NCBI GenBank assembly: GCA_005877965.1
Contig: VBNP01000152.1
Location: forward strand, 1 to 5,606
Source: Gammaproteobacteria bacterium
GTDB lineage: Bacteria > Pseudomonadota > Gammaproteobacteria > Steroidobacterales > Steroidobacteraceae
Direction: 5' to 3'
Length of the DNA stretch: 5,606 nucleotides
The translations under genes and the position numbers were made by a program. The notes below the pieces were generated by a model, which worked only from the letters and a program-made list of their open reading frames with translations, made no database searches and was not told the origin of the DNA. Every line of letters starts with the position of its first letter. Positions within the stretch are counted from its first letter, which is position 1. Below are positions 1 through 5,305 of the stretch, one piece after another.

Positions 1-228
1 AAGCGTTATCGCCAAGCGACGAATGCGGTTCGACCATAGCATGCTTACTTCTTGATACATGGTTTCAGAACTCCAGACAGTAGTAGTTGAACATCCAAAC
101 TCGCGTCCTTTGTGCACGAGACTGTAGATTCGCCGATCCGCGCGCCGTCGAAGTCGCCGTGCTTGATCAGAAGACTTTCGGCGCGCCTTTTTTATTCCCG
201 CGCGGCGCTCTGTGAGACCGATGGCCGA
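1..228. other. No supportable gene
   Basis: I see no convincing coding region, RNA gene or regulatory site here. The first 110 bases are less GC-rich than the rest of the window and have the look of intergenic or decayed sequence. A plus-strand frame opens at 112, but its product resembles no family I know until about residue 40. From there it may already belong to the LysR-like remnant annotated next, since a stretch reading SARLFYSRAALCE resembles the effector-domain region that precedes the LPEF motif in that family. Confidence 0.5.
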
Positions 229-395
229 TGCGAGCTGCCCGAGTTCGTAACGCGCATCCAGAAGCTCCTATCGGAGGAGTCCGGTCCCTTACCGACGATG
301 GCCCGGGGGCCGGATACCACCTCTATGACCCCAGCCGCCCCCAGCCGTCACCGGCCTTCGCCCTGCTGGTCGATGCGCTGCGATACCGGGATTGA
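229..395 (+). pseudogene. Decayed C-terminal end of a LysR-type regulator
   Basis: Two frames together look like the end of a LysR-type transcriptional regulator. The frame in register with position 229 reads ELPEFVTR and SEESG, resembling the family's 'QLPEFVVRP...I.SGRLV' segment. The frame starting at 279 reads VRSLTDDG, then GYHLYDPSRPQPSPAF and ALLVDALRYRD, and stops at 393-395. That matches the family's usual ending (GYHLYYPSRRQ.SPAF..LVDALR). The switch of frame at about 279-285 means one indel. No DNA-binding N-terminus is present in the window, so this is a remnant and not a working gene. It points toward the sensor kinase and ends 38 bp from that gene's stop codon. The family call rests on remembered motif patterns, not on a search. 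Homology may begin upstream of 229, but I cannot place it. Confidence 0.45.
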
Positions 396-433
396 CGCGG
401 CGACCCAGGGTGCGCCCATCCACTCCCGGCGCG

Positions 434-2404
434 CTATGCCGGCTGCCGACACTCGCAGACCAGAAGGGTTCCGCCATTCTCTCCAGGTCCGATCGACAGA
501 TGAGCGTCAATCATTGCGGCCCGGTAGCGCATGATTTTGAGGCCGAGGCCGGCAGACTCTGCCGCGTACGGCGATAATCCGACGCCGTCGTCCGAGATCT
601 TGAGCCGTACGGTGTCGGGCTGAACATCGAGAGTGACTTTGATGGACTGCGCCCCTGCGTGTTTGAGCGCATTCGTCAGACCCTCCTGAGCAATGCGGAA
701 CACGTGTTCCGTGGACGGCCACTGCAGGCGGAGCGGTGCATCCTCGAGCGCGTCAAATCGCACGGCGGGGCCGCTGGAGTTGTGCTGGCGGTCCACCATG
801 TCGTGCAGCGCCTGGACGAGCCCGCCATGCGCCTCGCTCAACGGCGAGAGGCCTTGGGCAATGTCGTGACAAGTACTGATCGTCCGGCTGGCGAGCAACG
901 AGAGCCGCTCGAGTTCATCCGCATTCGGCCGGTGGCCTTTTCGCGCGGACGCGGCGAGACCGCGGGCCAGCAGCGCAACCTCCATGAGCTCCTGACCCAG
1001 CCCATCGTGAATCTGCTTGCCGAGTCGCTGCTGCTCCTGGTAAGTCGCTTCGCCGACCGCCCACTCGAGGCGCTTTTGCTGCGTGATGTCTTCTGCAACG
1101 CCAAGGACGCGGTCAACGTCCGCTCCCGGCCCGGTGTGAACGCCTCGGGCAACGACCCGTAGCCAACGTTGCACACCGTCGGTGCTCCACAGCGACACAT
1201 CGATGTTGAGATCGGACCCCTGGGCAATGGTGGACGCACCCGCAAGAATACGGGCGCGTGTCGCCTCGTCGTAGAAGCTCTTGGCGCCCAATTCAATAAA
1301 GCGATCCAGATTACAGCCATACACGCGCTCAAAGCCGCTGCTCACCCAGGTCGGCTGCGGGTGCCCATCCCTTACCACCCCCTCGAAAACGAAGCCCGGT
1401 ACGAGATTGGCTATGGTCCGATAGCGGAACTCGCTGTCGACGAGCTGACTCTCCGCGTGCTTCCGAGCGGTGATGTCCTGGATCTGCGAAACGAAATACA
1501 TCGGCTGACCTGTGTCATCGCGCACCAGCGAGACGGATAGAAGGATCCAGACGATGTGCCCGCCCTTATGAAAGTATCGTTTCTCCATGTCGTAGTGAGA
1601 TCGCGACCCGTCGAGCATCTGTCGCATGTACTCCATGTCCGCTTCGAGATCATCCGGGTGGGTGATGGCCTGAAACGTCGTCGCCAACAACTCCTCGGCC
1701 GTATAACCCACGATTCCACACAACGCGCGGTTAACTCGCATCCACCGGCCGTCCAGAGCCACCAGCGCCATGCCGATGGCTGCGAACTCGAACGCGCCAC
1801 GGAACCGCGCCTCGCTCTCGCGCAAGGCTGTATGTCGCTGAATGACAAATGCCGCCAGGGAGGACGCGAACTGAATGAGATCAGTCTCCGGCGTCGACGG
1901 CGCTCGTCGTTCGCGGTAATAGAGGGCCAGCGTGCCGAGCAGAGCGCCGGCATCGTCGACAATCGGCACCGACCAGCAGGCCCTAAGGCCATACGACAAC
2001 GCGATCGGCGCATATTTGGTCCAAAGGTCAGACTGTTCAACGTCTTCGACGACGACCATCTCACGACGGGCCGCGGCGGTGCCACAGCTTCCCTCTCCGA
2101 TGCCAATCGGCACGGGATCTATCGCGTGGGTGTACGCCTCTGGCAGGCTCGGAGCTGCCCCGGGCCGCAGCAGCCGGCCCGTCGGGTCGACGAGCAGTAC
2201 CGTGCAATGGAGACCCTCCGTCCAGGTCTCGACGTAGGATGCGAGTGCGCCTAGCAGCACATTGAGGGGCGCGGCAGAGCTGAGCAGCGCGAGCAATCGG
2301 ACCTGCGCCCTTAGAGGATCCCGTTGCGGGGCCGATCTCGGCGCGCGGCTCACGATCGAATCGACAGTAGCGGCCCAGTTCGTGTTCTCGGCCGTGCGAG
2401 GCAT
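434..2404 (-). CDS. Soluble sensor histidine kinase, GAF-PAS-PAS-HisKA_3-HATPase_c
   Basis: This is a two-component sensor kinase that would autophosphorylate on histidine and pass the phosphate to a NarL/LuxR-type response regulator. Numbered from the ATG at 2404 (656 aa), the GAF domain spans about 42-189 and contains GEGSCGTAAAR. The first PAS/PAC spans about 196-315 (GIVGYTAEELL, then FVSQIQDITARK) and the second about 323-447 (VLGVAEDITQQKR). The dimerisation/phosphoacceptor domain (HisKA_3) spans about 456-522, with LGKQIHDGLGQEL placing the phosphoacceptor at His466; the HDxxxQ pattern fits this class, including its phosphatase motif. The ATPase domain has an N box (EGLTNALKHAGA, Asn578), a G1 box (DDGVGL) and a G2 box (AGLGLKIM). 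I see no signal peptide or membrane segment, so it should act in the cytoplasm; the ligand is unknown. The frame extends to a TTG at 2473, but I chose the ATG at 2404 because AGGAG lies 4 nt upstream and the TTG falls inside the candidate -35 box. No response regulator is adjacent. Confidence 0.92.
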   Translation of the reverse strand: MPRTAENTNWAATVDSIVSRAPRSAPQRDPLRAQVRLLALLSSAAPLNVLLGALASYVETWTEGLHCTVLLVDPTGRLLRPGAAPSLPEAYTHAIDPVPIGIGEGSCGTAAARREMVVVEDVEQSDLWTKYAPIALSYGLRACWSVPIVDDAGALLGTLALYYRERRAPSTPETDLIQFASSLAAFVIQRHTALRESEARFRGAFEFAAIGMALVALDGRWMRVNRALCGIVGYTAEELLATTFQAITHPDDLEADMEYMRQMLDGSRSHYDMEKRYFHKGGHIVWILLSVSLVRDDTGQPMYFVSQIQDITARKHAESQLVDSEFRYRTIANLVPGFVFEGVVRDGHPQPTWVSSGFERVYGCNLDRFIELGAKSFYDEATRARILAGASTIAQGSDLNIDVSLWSTDGVQRWLRVVARGVHTGPGADVDRVLGVAEDITQQKRLEWAVGEATYQEQQRLGKQIHDGLGQELMEVALLARGLAASARKGHRPNADELERLSLLASRTISTCHDIAQGLSPLSEAHGGLVQALHDMVDRQHNSSGPAVRFDALEDAPLRLQWPSTEHVFRIAQEGLTNALKHAGAQSIKVTLDVQPDTVRLKISDDGVGLSPYAAESAGLGLKIMRYRAAMIDAHLSIGPGENGGTLLVCECRQPA

Positions 2405-2413
2405 GCGGCTCCT
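2401..2413 (-). promoter_or_regulatory. Ribosome binding site deciding the kinase start
   Basis: On the minus strand the sequence CAGGAGCCGCATG places a good Shine-Dalgarno core (AGGAG) 4 nt before the ATG at 2404. The longer TTG-initiated alternative at 2473 has no comparable site. It would add 23 residues of no recognisable domain, rich in Arg, Ser and Thr. Confidence 0.65.
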
Positions 2414-2449
2414 GTTGGTCGACAGCCGTGCCCGCGTCGACGTCGCCGG

Positions 2450-2478
2450 TATATACGCCGCCGATTCTCCCAAGGCAA
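2450..2478 (-). promoter_or_regulatory. Candidate sigma70-type promoter of the sensor kinase
   Basis: Read on the minus strand, TTGCCT (2478-2473) and TATATA (2455-2450) are separated by exactly 17 bp. Each box matches its consensus at four of six positions. Transcription would begin near 2443 and give a leader of about 40 nt before the ATG at 2404. This is a sequence match only, and such matches occur by chance. It gains support from its position just upstream of a start with a good ribosome binding site, and from the rarity of AT-rich hexamers in this GC-rich stretch. Confidence 0.4.
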
Positions 2479-2639
2479 GGCGTCGCTACGCCGCTACGAT
2501 CAGGCAGCCGCGGGTATCGCCGCGCCTGTTGTTGTTCGGGGCGGTCTGATCACAGATCCGGCTTTCAACGCTCCGCTGGATCGCGCCATTGCGGACCGAC
2601 GCGGACGCTTGTCTCTCGGGTAAAACCCTCCTGTGATTT

Positions 2640-2740
2640 GCCGCGCGCGTGCAGGGAGTCCGGACAGACCCGACTCGTCGATCAAGGCGATCACAAGGCG
2701 ATCAATAGTCCTTGCCGCGCAGCGACTTGCTTCGGGAGGG
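2640..2740 (-). pseudogene. Broken start of the IS630 DDE catalytic domain
   Basis: Continuing the transposase past WKQTRWP requires two frame changes. Near 2735-2741 the homologous frame becomes the one reading LPKQVAARQGLLIAL. Then the 11-bp duplication at 2683-2704 shifts the frame again, to one reading ALIDESGLSGLPARARQ. The IDESGLS motif carries the first catalytic aspartate of the DDE triad, with its codon at 2677-2679. Removing one duplicate copy restores a continuous GLLIALIDESGLS, exactly the expected family sequence. After RARQ (about 2640) I no longer see family resemblance, so the second Asp and the Glu are absent. Confidence 0.65.
2683..2704. repeat. Exact 11-bp tandem duplication (CAAGGCGATCA x2)
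   Basis: CAAGGCGATCA occurs at 2683-2693 and again, directly adjoining, at 2694-2704. Eleven is not a multiple of three, so the duplication shifts the transposase reading frame just before the catalytic IDESG motif. It looks like a replication-slippage event that inactivated the element. Confidence 0.9.
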
Positions 2741-3199
2741 CCACCGCGTCTGCTTCCATTGCATGACTCCCGCCGGATTCTGTTGCCGGTCGCGGCTTGT
2801 CGGGCGCTGCACGCTCCAGCCCATCCGCTGCAGCGTCCGCCACACCGAACTCACCGCGAGGCGCACCCCAAACTCGCGCCGGATCAACGCCCCAATCTGC
2901 GGCAGCTTCCACATGTCCGTCGCATACCCGGCGGCCGGCGACCCCGCCTTAAGGAGCTTCGCCAGCTGCTCGAGTTGCCGGTCCGTCAGCATGGGCGGTC
3001 GCCCAATCCGCCCCGCACGTCGTAAACCCCGCAAACCGTCCTGCTCGAGTAGTCGGCCCCAGCGCATTACCGACTGTCGCGACGACGCGACCCAGCGAGC
3101 AACCTCGGCCGGCCGTACACCCCGCCGCAGCAGCTCCCCCGCCAACCGTCGGCGCTGCTCCAGCTCCTTCAGCGTTTCCAGATCTCGTTTGGTACCCAT
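2702..3199 (-). CDS. IS630-family transposase N-terminal (helix-turn-helix) fragment
   Basis: The 165-residue product is the DNA-binding half of an IS630-family transposase. A first helix-turn-helix lies at about residues 27-51 (VRPAEVARWVASSRQSV, then MRW). A Pro/Arg linker with GRIGRPPMLT follows, and a second winged-helix segment lies at about 99-130 (LPQIGALIRREFGV, RTLQRMGWSVQ). It ends with the family's WKQTRWP motif. In an intact element the protein would run on into a DDE endonuclease domain; here it stops at 2702-2704, after about 11 residues of out-of-frame tail (SRSKSLRGKDY). I chose the ATG at 3199 because MGTKRDL is the usual beginning. An in-frame ATG at 3259 would add 20 residues, and an in-frame GTG pair near 3217-3222 follows an AAGGA. 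Some family members make the full protein by ribosomal frameshifting, but the further damage downstream argues against that here. Confidence 0.8.
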   Translation of the reverse strand: MGTKRDLETLKELEQRRRLAGELLRRGVRPAEVARWVASSRQSVMRWGRLLEQDGLRGLRRAGRIGRPPMLTDRQLEQLAKLLKAGSPAAGYATDMWKLPQIGALIRREFGVRLAVSSVWRTLQRMGWSVQRPTSRDRQQNPAGVMQWKQTRWPSRSKSLRGKDY

Positions 3200-3251
3200 G
3201 CTCTCGTCGTATCTCACCACCGGAGATCCTTGACCCGCAAGCATCGTCAAA

Positions 3252-3308
3252 CGTGTCATCCATTTATGAAAGTGTCACCCAATTACCGAAGTGTCATTCA
3301 TTTACGCA
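3252..3308. repeat. Three degenerate 19-bp tandem repeats
   Basis: Units lie at 3252-3270, 3271-3289 and 3290-3308, each beginning with GTGTCA after one base and then an AT-rich core (CATTTATGAA, CAATTACCGA, CATTTACGCA). By hand count, 13 to 15 of 19 positions agree between pairs. The spacing is exactly 19 bp with no gaps. They lie between the transposase fragment and the fibre operon. Multiple short repeats are typical of transposase-binding ends, notably in IS21-type elements; an operator array is another possibility. A weaker fourth unit may follow at 3309. Confidence 0.75.
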
Positions 3309-3460
3309 AGTCTAAATACAAACGCAAGCTTGAGCCCCCGTTATCCAAAGTTGCGTGAGGTGTCACAAACAGGCTCTTAGAAAATCACAACAATCCAGTC
3401 ATTGTCGCATTCGACTTCGGCTGCTGCGGCGTAACGCGACAACGTCTCTCAATCAAGCTC

Positions 3461-3476
3461 AGGAATCAGCATCATG
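3461..3476 (+). promoter_or_regulatory. Ribosome binding site of the first subunit gene
   Basis: AGGA at 3461-3464 is spaced 9 nt from the ATG at 3474. It supports this start over any other in the frame and gives the whole signal peptide. I found no convincing -35/-10 pair in the 160 bases upstream. Confidence 0.6.
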
Positions 3477-4109
3477 CGCAATTCGATCGTACTCAAGGGT
3501 CTCCTGGCCGCGGCGACGGCGGTGCCGCTGCTGTGTAGCGCCGAGTCGAACGTTCAGACCGGCGCCAATACGGCCGCACCCGGCGCGACGGCCCATGTGG
3601 ACTTCCAGATCACCATTCCGAAGATTCTCTATCTTCGCGTCGGTACCGGATCGTCCTACACGACCGGGGTGCTGAGCGCAAACGGCACGATTGATCTGAT
3701 TCAGTTCGCGCCCACCGCGGCAGTGGTGGGTAACGGCACCGCGGTCGCGGGCACGGGCGGCGATCAGACCAACGGCGTGGAGACGGCAGCGGTCGTCAGC
3801 AACAGCGGCAACGTGACGCTGAACGCAACCGCAACCGGTGCGCTCGGCGACGGCGCCGGCGATTCCATCGCCTACACTCAGATCACCACAACCGCGACGA
3901 CACTGACCTCGGCGACCGCCCTGCCGGCGCCCACGCTGGCCAACGGCGCCAGCGCCAACGTGGTGATCACCGCGCCCCCGACCAAGGTGATCATCCAGGA
4001 TGCGAAGTGGACCTACGCGTACGCCAACACGACAACGCCGCCGGCCGGAACCTACGGTGGCGTGAACGTGAATAACGGCCGCGTGGTGTACACCGCGACC
4101 ATGCCGTAG
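3474..4109 (+). CDS. Secreted pilin-like subunit, first gene of a fibre operon
   Basis: This 211-residue exported protein has a Sec signal peptide (residues 1-23, h-region LKGLLAAATAVPLL, likely cleavage after CSA). The Cys in that segment lacks a lipobox, so it is not a lipoprotein. The mature chain has no cysteine, is rich in Thr, Ala, Gly, Val and Asn, and is predicted to be beta-strand. Near its start is VDFQITIPKILYLRVGTG; at its end are WTYAYANTTTPPAGTYGG and VVYTATMP. The PAGTY plus final alternating strand recalls pilin domains of chaperone-usher systems (spore coat U/DUF4402-like), though I cannot assign a named family. AGGA at 3461-3464 lies 9 nt before the ATG. It is paralogous to the next gene. 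Position at the head of the operon and the hairpin after it suggest it is the most abundant, probably major, subunit. Its role in a surface fibre is inferred from the downstream chaperone. Confidence 0.8.
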   Translation: MRNSIVLKGLLAAATAVPLLCSAESNVQTGANTAAPGATAHVDFQITIPKILYLRVGTGSSYTTGVLSANGTIDLIQFAPTAAVVGNGTAVAGTGGDQTNGVETAAVVSNSGNVTLNATATGALGDGAGDSIAYTQITTTATTLTSATALPAPTLANGASANVVITAPPTKVIIQDAKWTYAYANTTTPPAGTYGGVNVNNGRVVYTATMP

Positions 4110-4139
4110 CGCTCGTCAGACCCCAGGACTCGGTGCTTT

Positions 4140-4832
4140 ATGTCCCCCCTGCGGCGCGACCCATACCAGCGCCTTGGGGGGGCGGTTTTGCATAACACAA
4201 GCCGCCTGGCCAGGCACGTCCTGTGCGCTGTGTTGCTTGCCTCAGCTTCGGAGACGGTTTGCCCCTTCACGATAACGATCAGCAACGGGCCGCCCAGGAC
4301 CGTCTATCTGCAGGTGGGAGTCGGCGGCTTCATCGGCTACTACAACGCCGGCGGCACGCCCGGCAATAACGCGACCGTCAACCAGGAGTCTGTCAGCGTG
4401 GCCGCCGCCGCGGTCGGCAACGCCACCGCGCAGGCGATGACCACGGACAGCACCGTGGGCGCAAGTTCCTACGACGGCTTTGTGCGCTGTAACGTCCCCG
4501 CGCAGCTGTACATCGGGGGTTTCTACCGGACCCCGGGCCTCGGCGCCACCGGCTCCGCCACGGTGACCGCGACCGTGCCCGCCGCGCTCGTCGATGCCGG
4601 CGGCGACACCCTCTCGTTCGCGCGAATTTCCTGGACGAGCGGCGGCAACGGCGACAGCGGCGCTGAACCCTTCCCCGCCGGAACCTTCTCCGCGGGCGCG
4701 GTGCAGACCGTGGGGACCATTGGCCAAAACCAGTGGGCCGAGAGCTGCTGGACCTTCTCCTACGGCAACACCACGATTCCCGCCGCGGGCACTTATACCG
4801 GCCGCGCGCTCTACACGTTGACCGCGCCGTGA
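4140..4832 (+). CDS. Second secreted pilin-like subunit, paralogue of the first
   Basis: This is a 230-residue exported protein if started at the ATG at 4140. The hydrophobic export segment (HVLCAVLLASASETV, residues 26-40) is preceded by an unusually long N-region. An in-frame TTG at 4188, just after a G-rich run, would give a more ordinary signal peptide and 214 residues. The mature part copies the first subunit's plan: FTITISNGPPRTVYLQVG near the start, VDAGGDTLSFARISW in the middle, and WTFSYGNTTIPAAGTYTG plus ALYTLTAP at the end. Unlike that protein it keeps cysteines (Cys41, Cys117, Cys203), so one disulfide is possible. It is probably a minor or adaptor subunit; this is inferred from gene order and the intervening hairpin. 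AGGA at 4125-4128 sits 11 nt from the ATG, a weak placement. No named family is assigned. Confidence 0.75.
   Translation: MSPLRRDPYQRLGGAVLHNTSRLARHVLCAVLLASASETVCPFTITISNGPPRTVYLQVGVGGFIGYYNAGGTPGNNATVNQESVSVAAAAVGNATAQAMTTDSTVGASSYDGFVRCNVPAQLYIGGFYRTPGLGATGSATVTATVPAALVDAGGDTLSFARISWTSGGNGDSGAEPFPAGTFSAGAVQTVGTIGQNQWAESCWTFSYGNTTIPAAGTYTGRALYTLTAP
4144..4189 (+). terminator. GC-rich hairpin with short T run between the two subunit genes
   Basis: The left arm, 4144-4157 (CCCCCCTGCGGCGC), pairs with the right arm, 4169-4182 (GCGCCTTGGGGGGG), around an 11-nt loop. By hand this gives 11 G-C pairs, two G-U pairs and one mismatch. TTTT follows at 4186-4189, three bases after the stem. The shape is that of an intrinsic terminator, but the T run is short, so termination would be partial. 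That fits attenuation after the first subunit gene with read-through into the assembly genes. The right arm also contains the only G-rich candidate ribosome binding site for the TTG at 4188, so the stem could control translation as well. Confidence 0.6.
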
Positions 4833-4849
4833 CCGCGTCACCCCGAGCG

Positions 4850-5305
4850 ATGCGTCCCCTGCCGCTGCTGCTGCTGTTGGCGGTATTCGCCGCCATCCCG
4901 GCGGACGCCAGGACCACGGTCATCGACGACTCCGGCACGCTGCCCTATGACGCGCCGCTGGTGCTGCATTGGCAACAGCTGTCGCCGCGCCGACCCCTTA
5001 ACAACCGCATGACCGGCACGCTGACTGTGCGCGTGAAACTCAACGTCGCGCCCTGGCTGCGCCGACCCGGCCGCATCTACCTGGTGCTGCCGGCGCAGCA
5101 GCCCGGTGCGATGAGCGCCTCCTGGTCCACACAGGGCCGGTTGCTTGCGGGACGCTTGAGCTCCGGTACTCGGGCGCTCGTGTACTCGGGGTTGATCACG
5201 ACGCCCTTTCTCGAGGACGTCCTGCAACTGACCCTCGACGTGGACGGCACCCAAATGCAGCAGCTGTACCACGTGAACTTCAGATTCGAGATGGACGAGG
5301 AATGA
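4850..5305 (+). CDS. Small secreted beta-rich protein of the fibre operon
   Basis: The product has 151 residues and a clear Sec signal peptide (MRPLPLLLLLAVFAAIPADA, cleavage after ADA). The mature part has no cysteine and shows alternating strands: TGTLTVRVKLNVAPWLRRPG, RIYLVLPAQQPG, ALVYSGLITTPFLED and LQLTLDVDG. I do not recognise a named domain. Its place between pilin-like subunits and a PapD-like chaperone, together with the Ig-like strand pattern, suggests an accessory or assembly subunit. The start is uncertain. A GTG at 4829 in the same frame overlaps the previous stop as GTGA and would add seven residues (158 aa). I prefer the ATG at 4850 for its compact signal peptide; neither has a strong ribosome binding site. 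Its stop overlaps the chaperone start by 4 nt (ATGA), so the two are probably translationally coupled. Confidence 0.75.
   Translation: MRPLPLLLLLAVFAAIPADARTTVIDDSGTLPYDAPLVLHWQQLSPRRPLNNRMTGTLTVRVKLNVAPWLRRPGRIYLVLPAQQPGAMSASWSTQGRLLAGRLSSGTRALVYSGLITTPFLEDVLQLTLDVDGTQMQQLYHVNFRFEMDEE

Larger units (their letters stand above)
2640..3312 (-). mobile_element. Truncated IS630-family insertion sequence remnant
   Basis: The stretch holds the 5' half of an IS630-family transposase reading leftward, and possibly its upstream terminal region (the tandem repeats at 3252-3308). The 3' part of the element, carrying most of the DDE catalytic domain and the other end, is missing. Recognisable transposase homology ends near 2640-2660, and what follows is the upstream region of the sensor kinase. 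Both outer boundaries are estimates: I could find no matching inverted repeat pair and no TA target duplication by eye. The element is almost certainly unable to move by itself. Confidence 0.65.

Noticed and set aside
300..313. GC-rich near-palindrome considered as the kinase terminator
   Set aside because: The arms are short, leave almost no loop and have no T run on the minus strand. It also lies inside the LysR-like remnant.
1556..2254. Long plus-strand open frame of 232 codons
   Set aside because: It lies antisense to the GAF/PAS region of the kinase, has no recognisable domain and is Arg-rich as expected for a GC-rich shadow frame.
2405..2473. N-terminal extension of the kinase from TTG 2473
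   Set aside because: It has no ribosome binding site, the residues match no domain, and the segment contains the best promoter match.
3354..3369. GTGA-N4-TCAC palindrome upstream of the fibre operon, considered as a CRP-type site
   Set aside because: The known site has a 6-bp spacer (TGTGA-N6-TCACA). The 4-bp spacer here does not fit and no promoter is apparent beside it.
4242..4841. Minus-strand open frame of 199 codons opposite the second subunit
   Set aside because: Its composition is dominated by Gly, Arg and Ala with no motif. The opposite strand has a signal peptide, paralogy and operon context.
4733..4849. N-terminal extension of the third operon gene to ATG 4733
   Set aside because: It would overlap the second subunit's conserved C-terminus by 100 bp and bury the signal peptide 39 residues inside the protein.
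4862..4880. CTG triplet run in the signal peptide of the third gene, considered as a phase-variation repeat
   Set aside because: There are only four consecutive triplets, a multiple of three that would not change frame, and Leu runs are normal in signal peptides.
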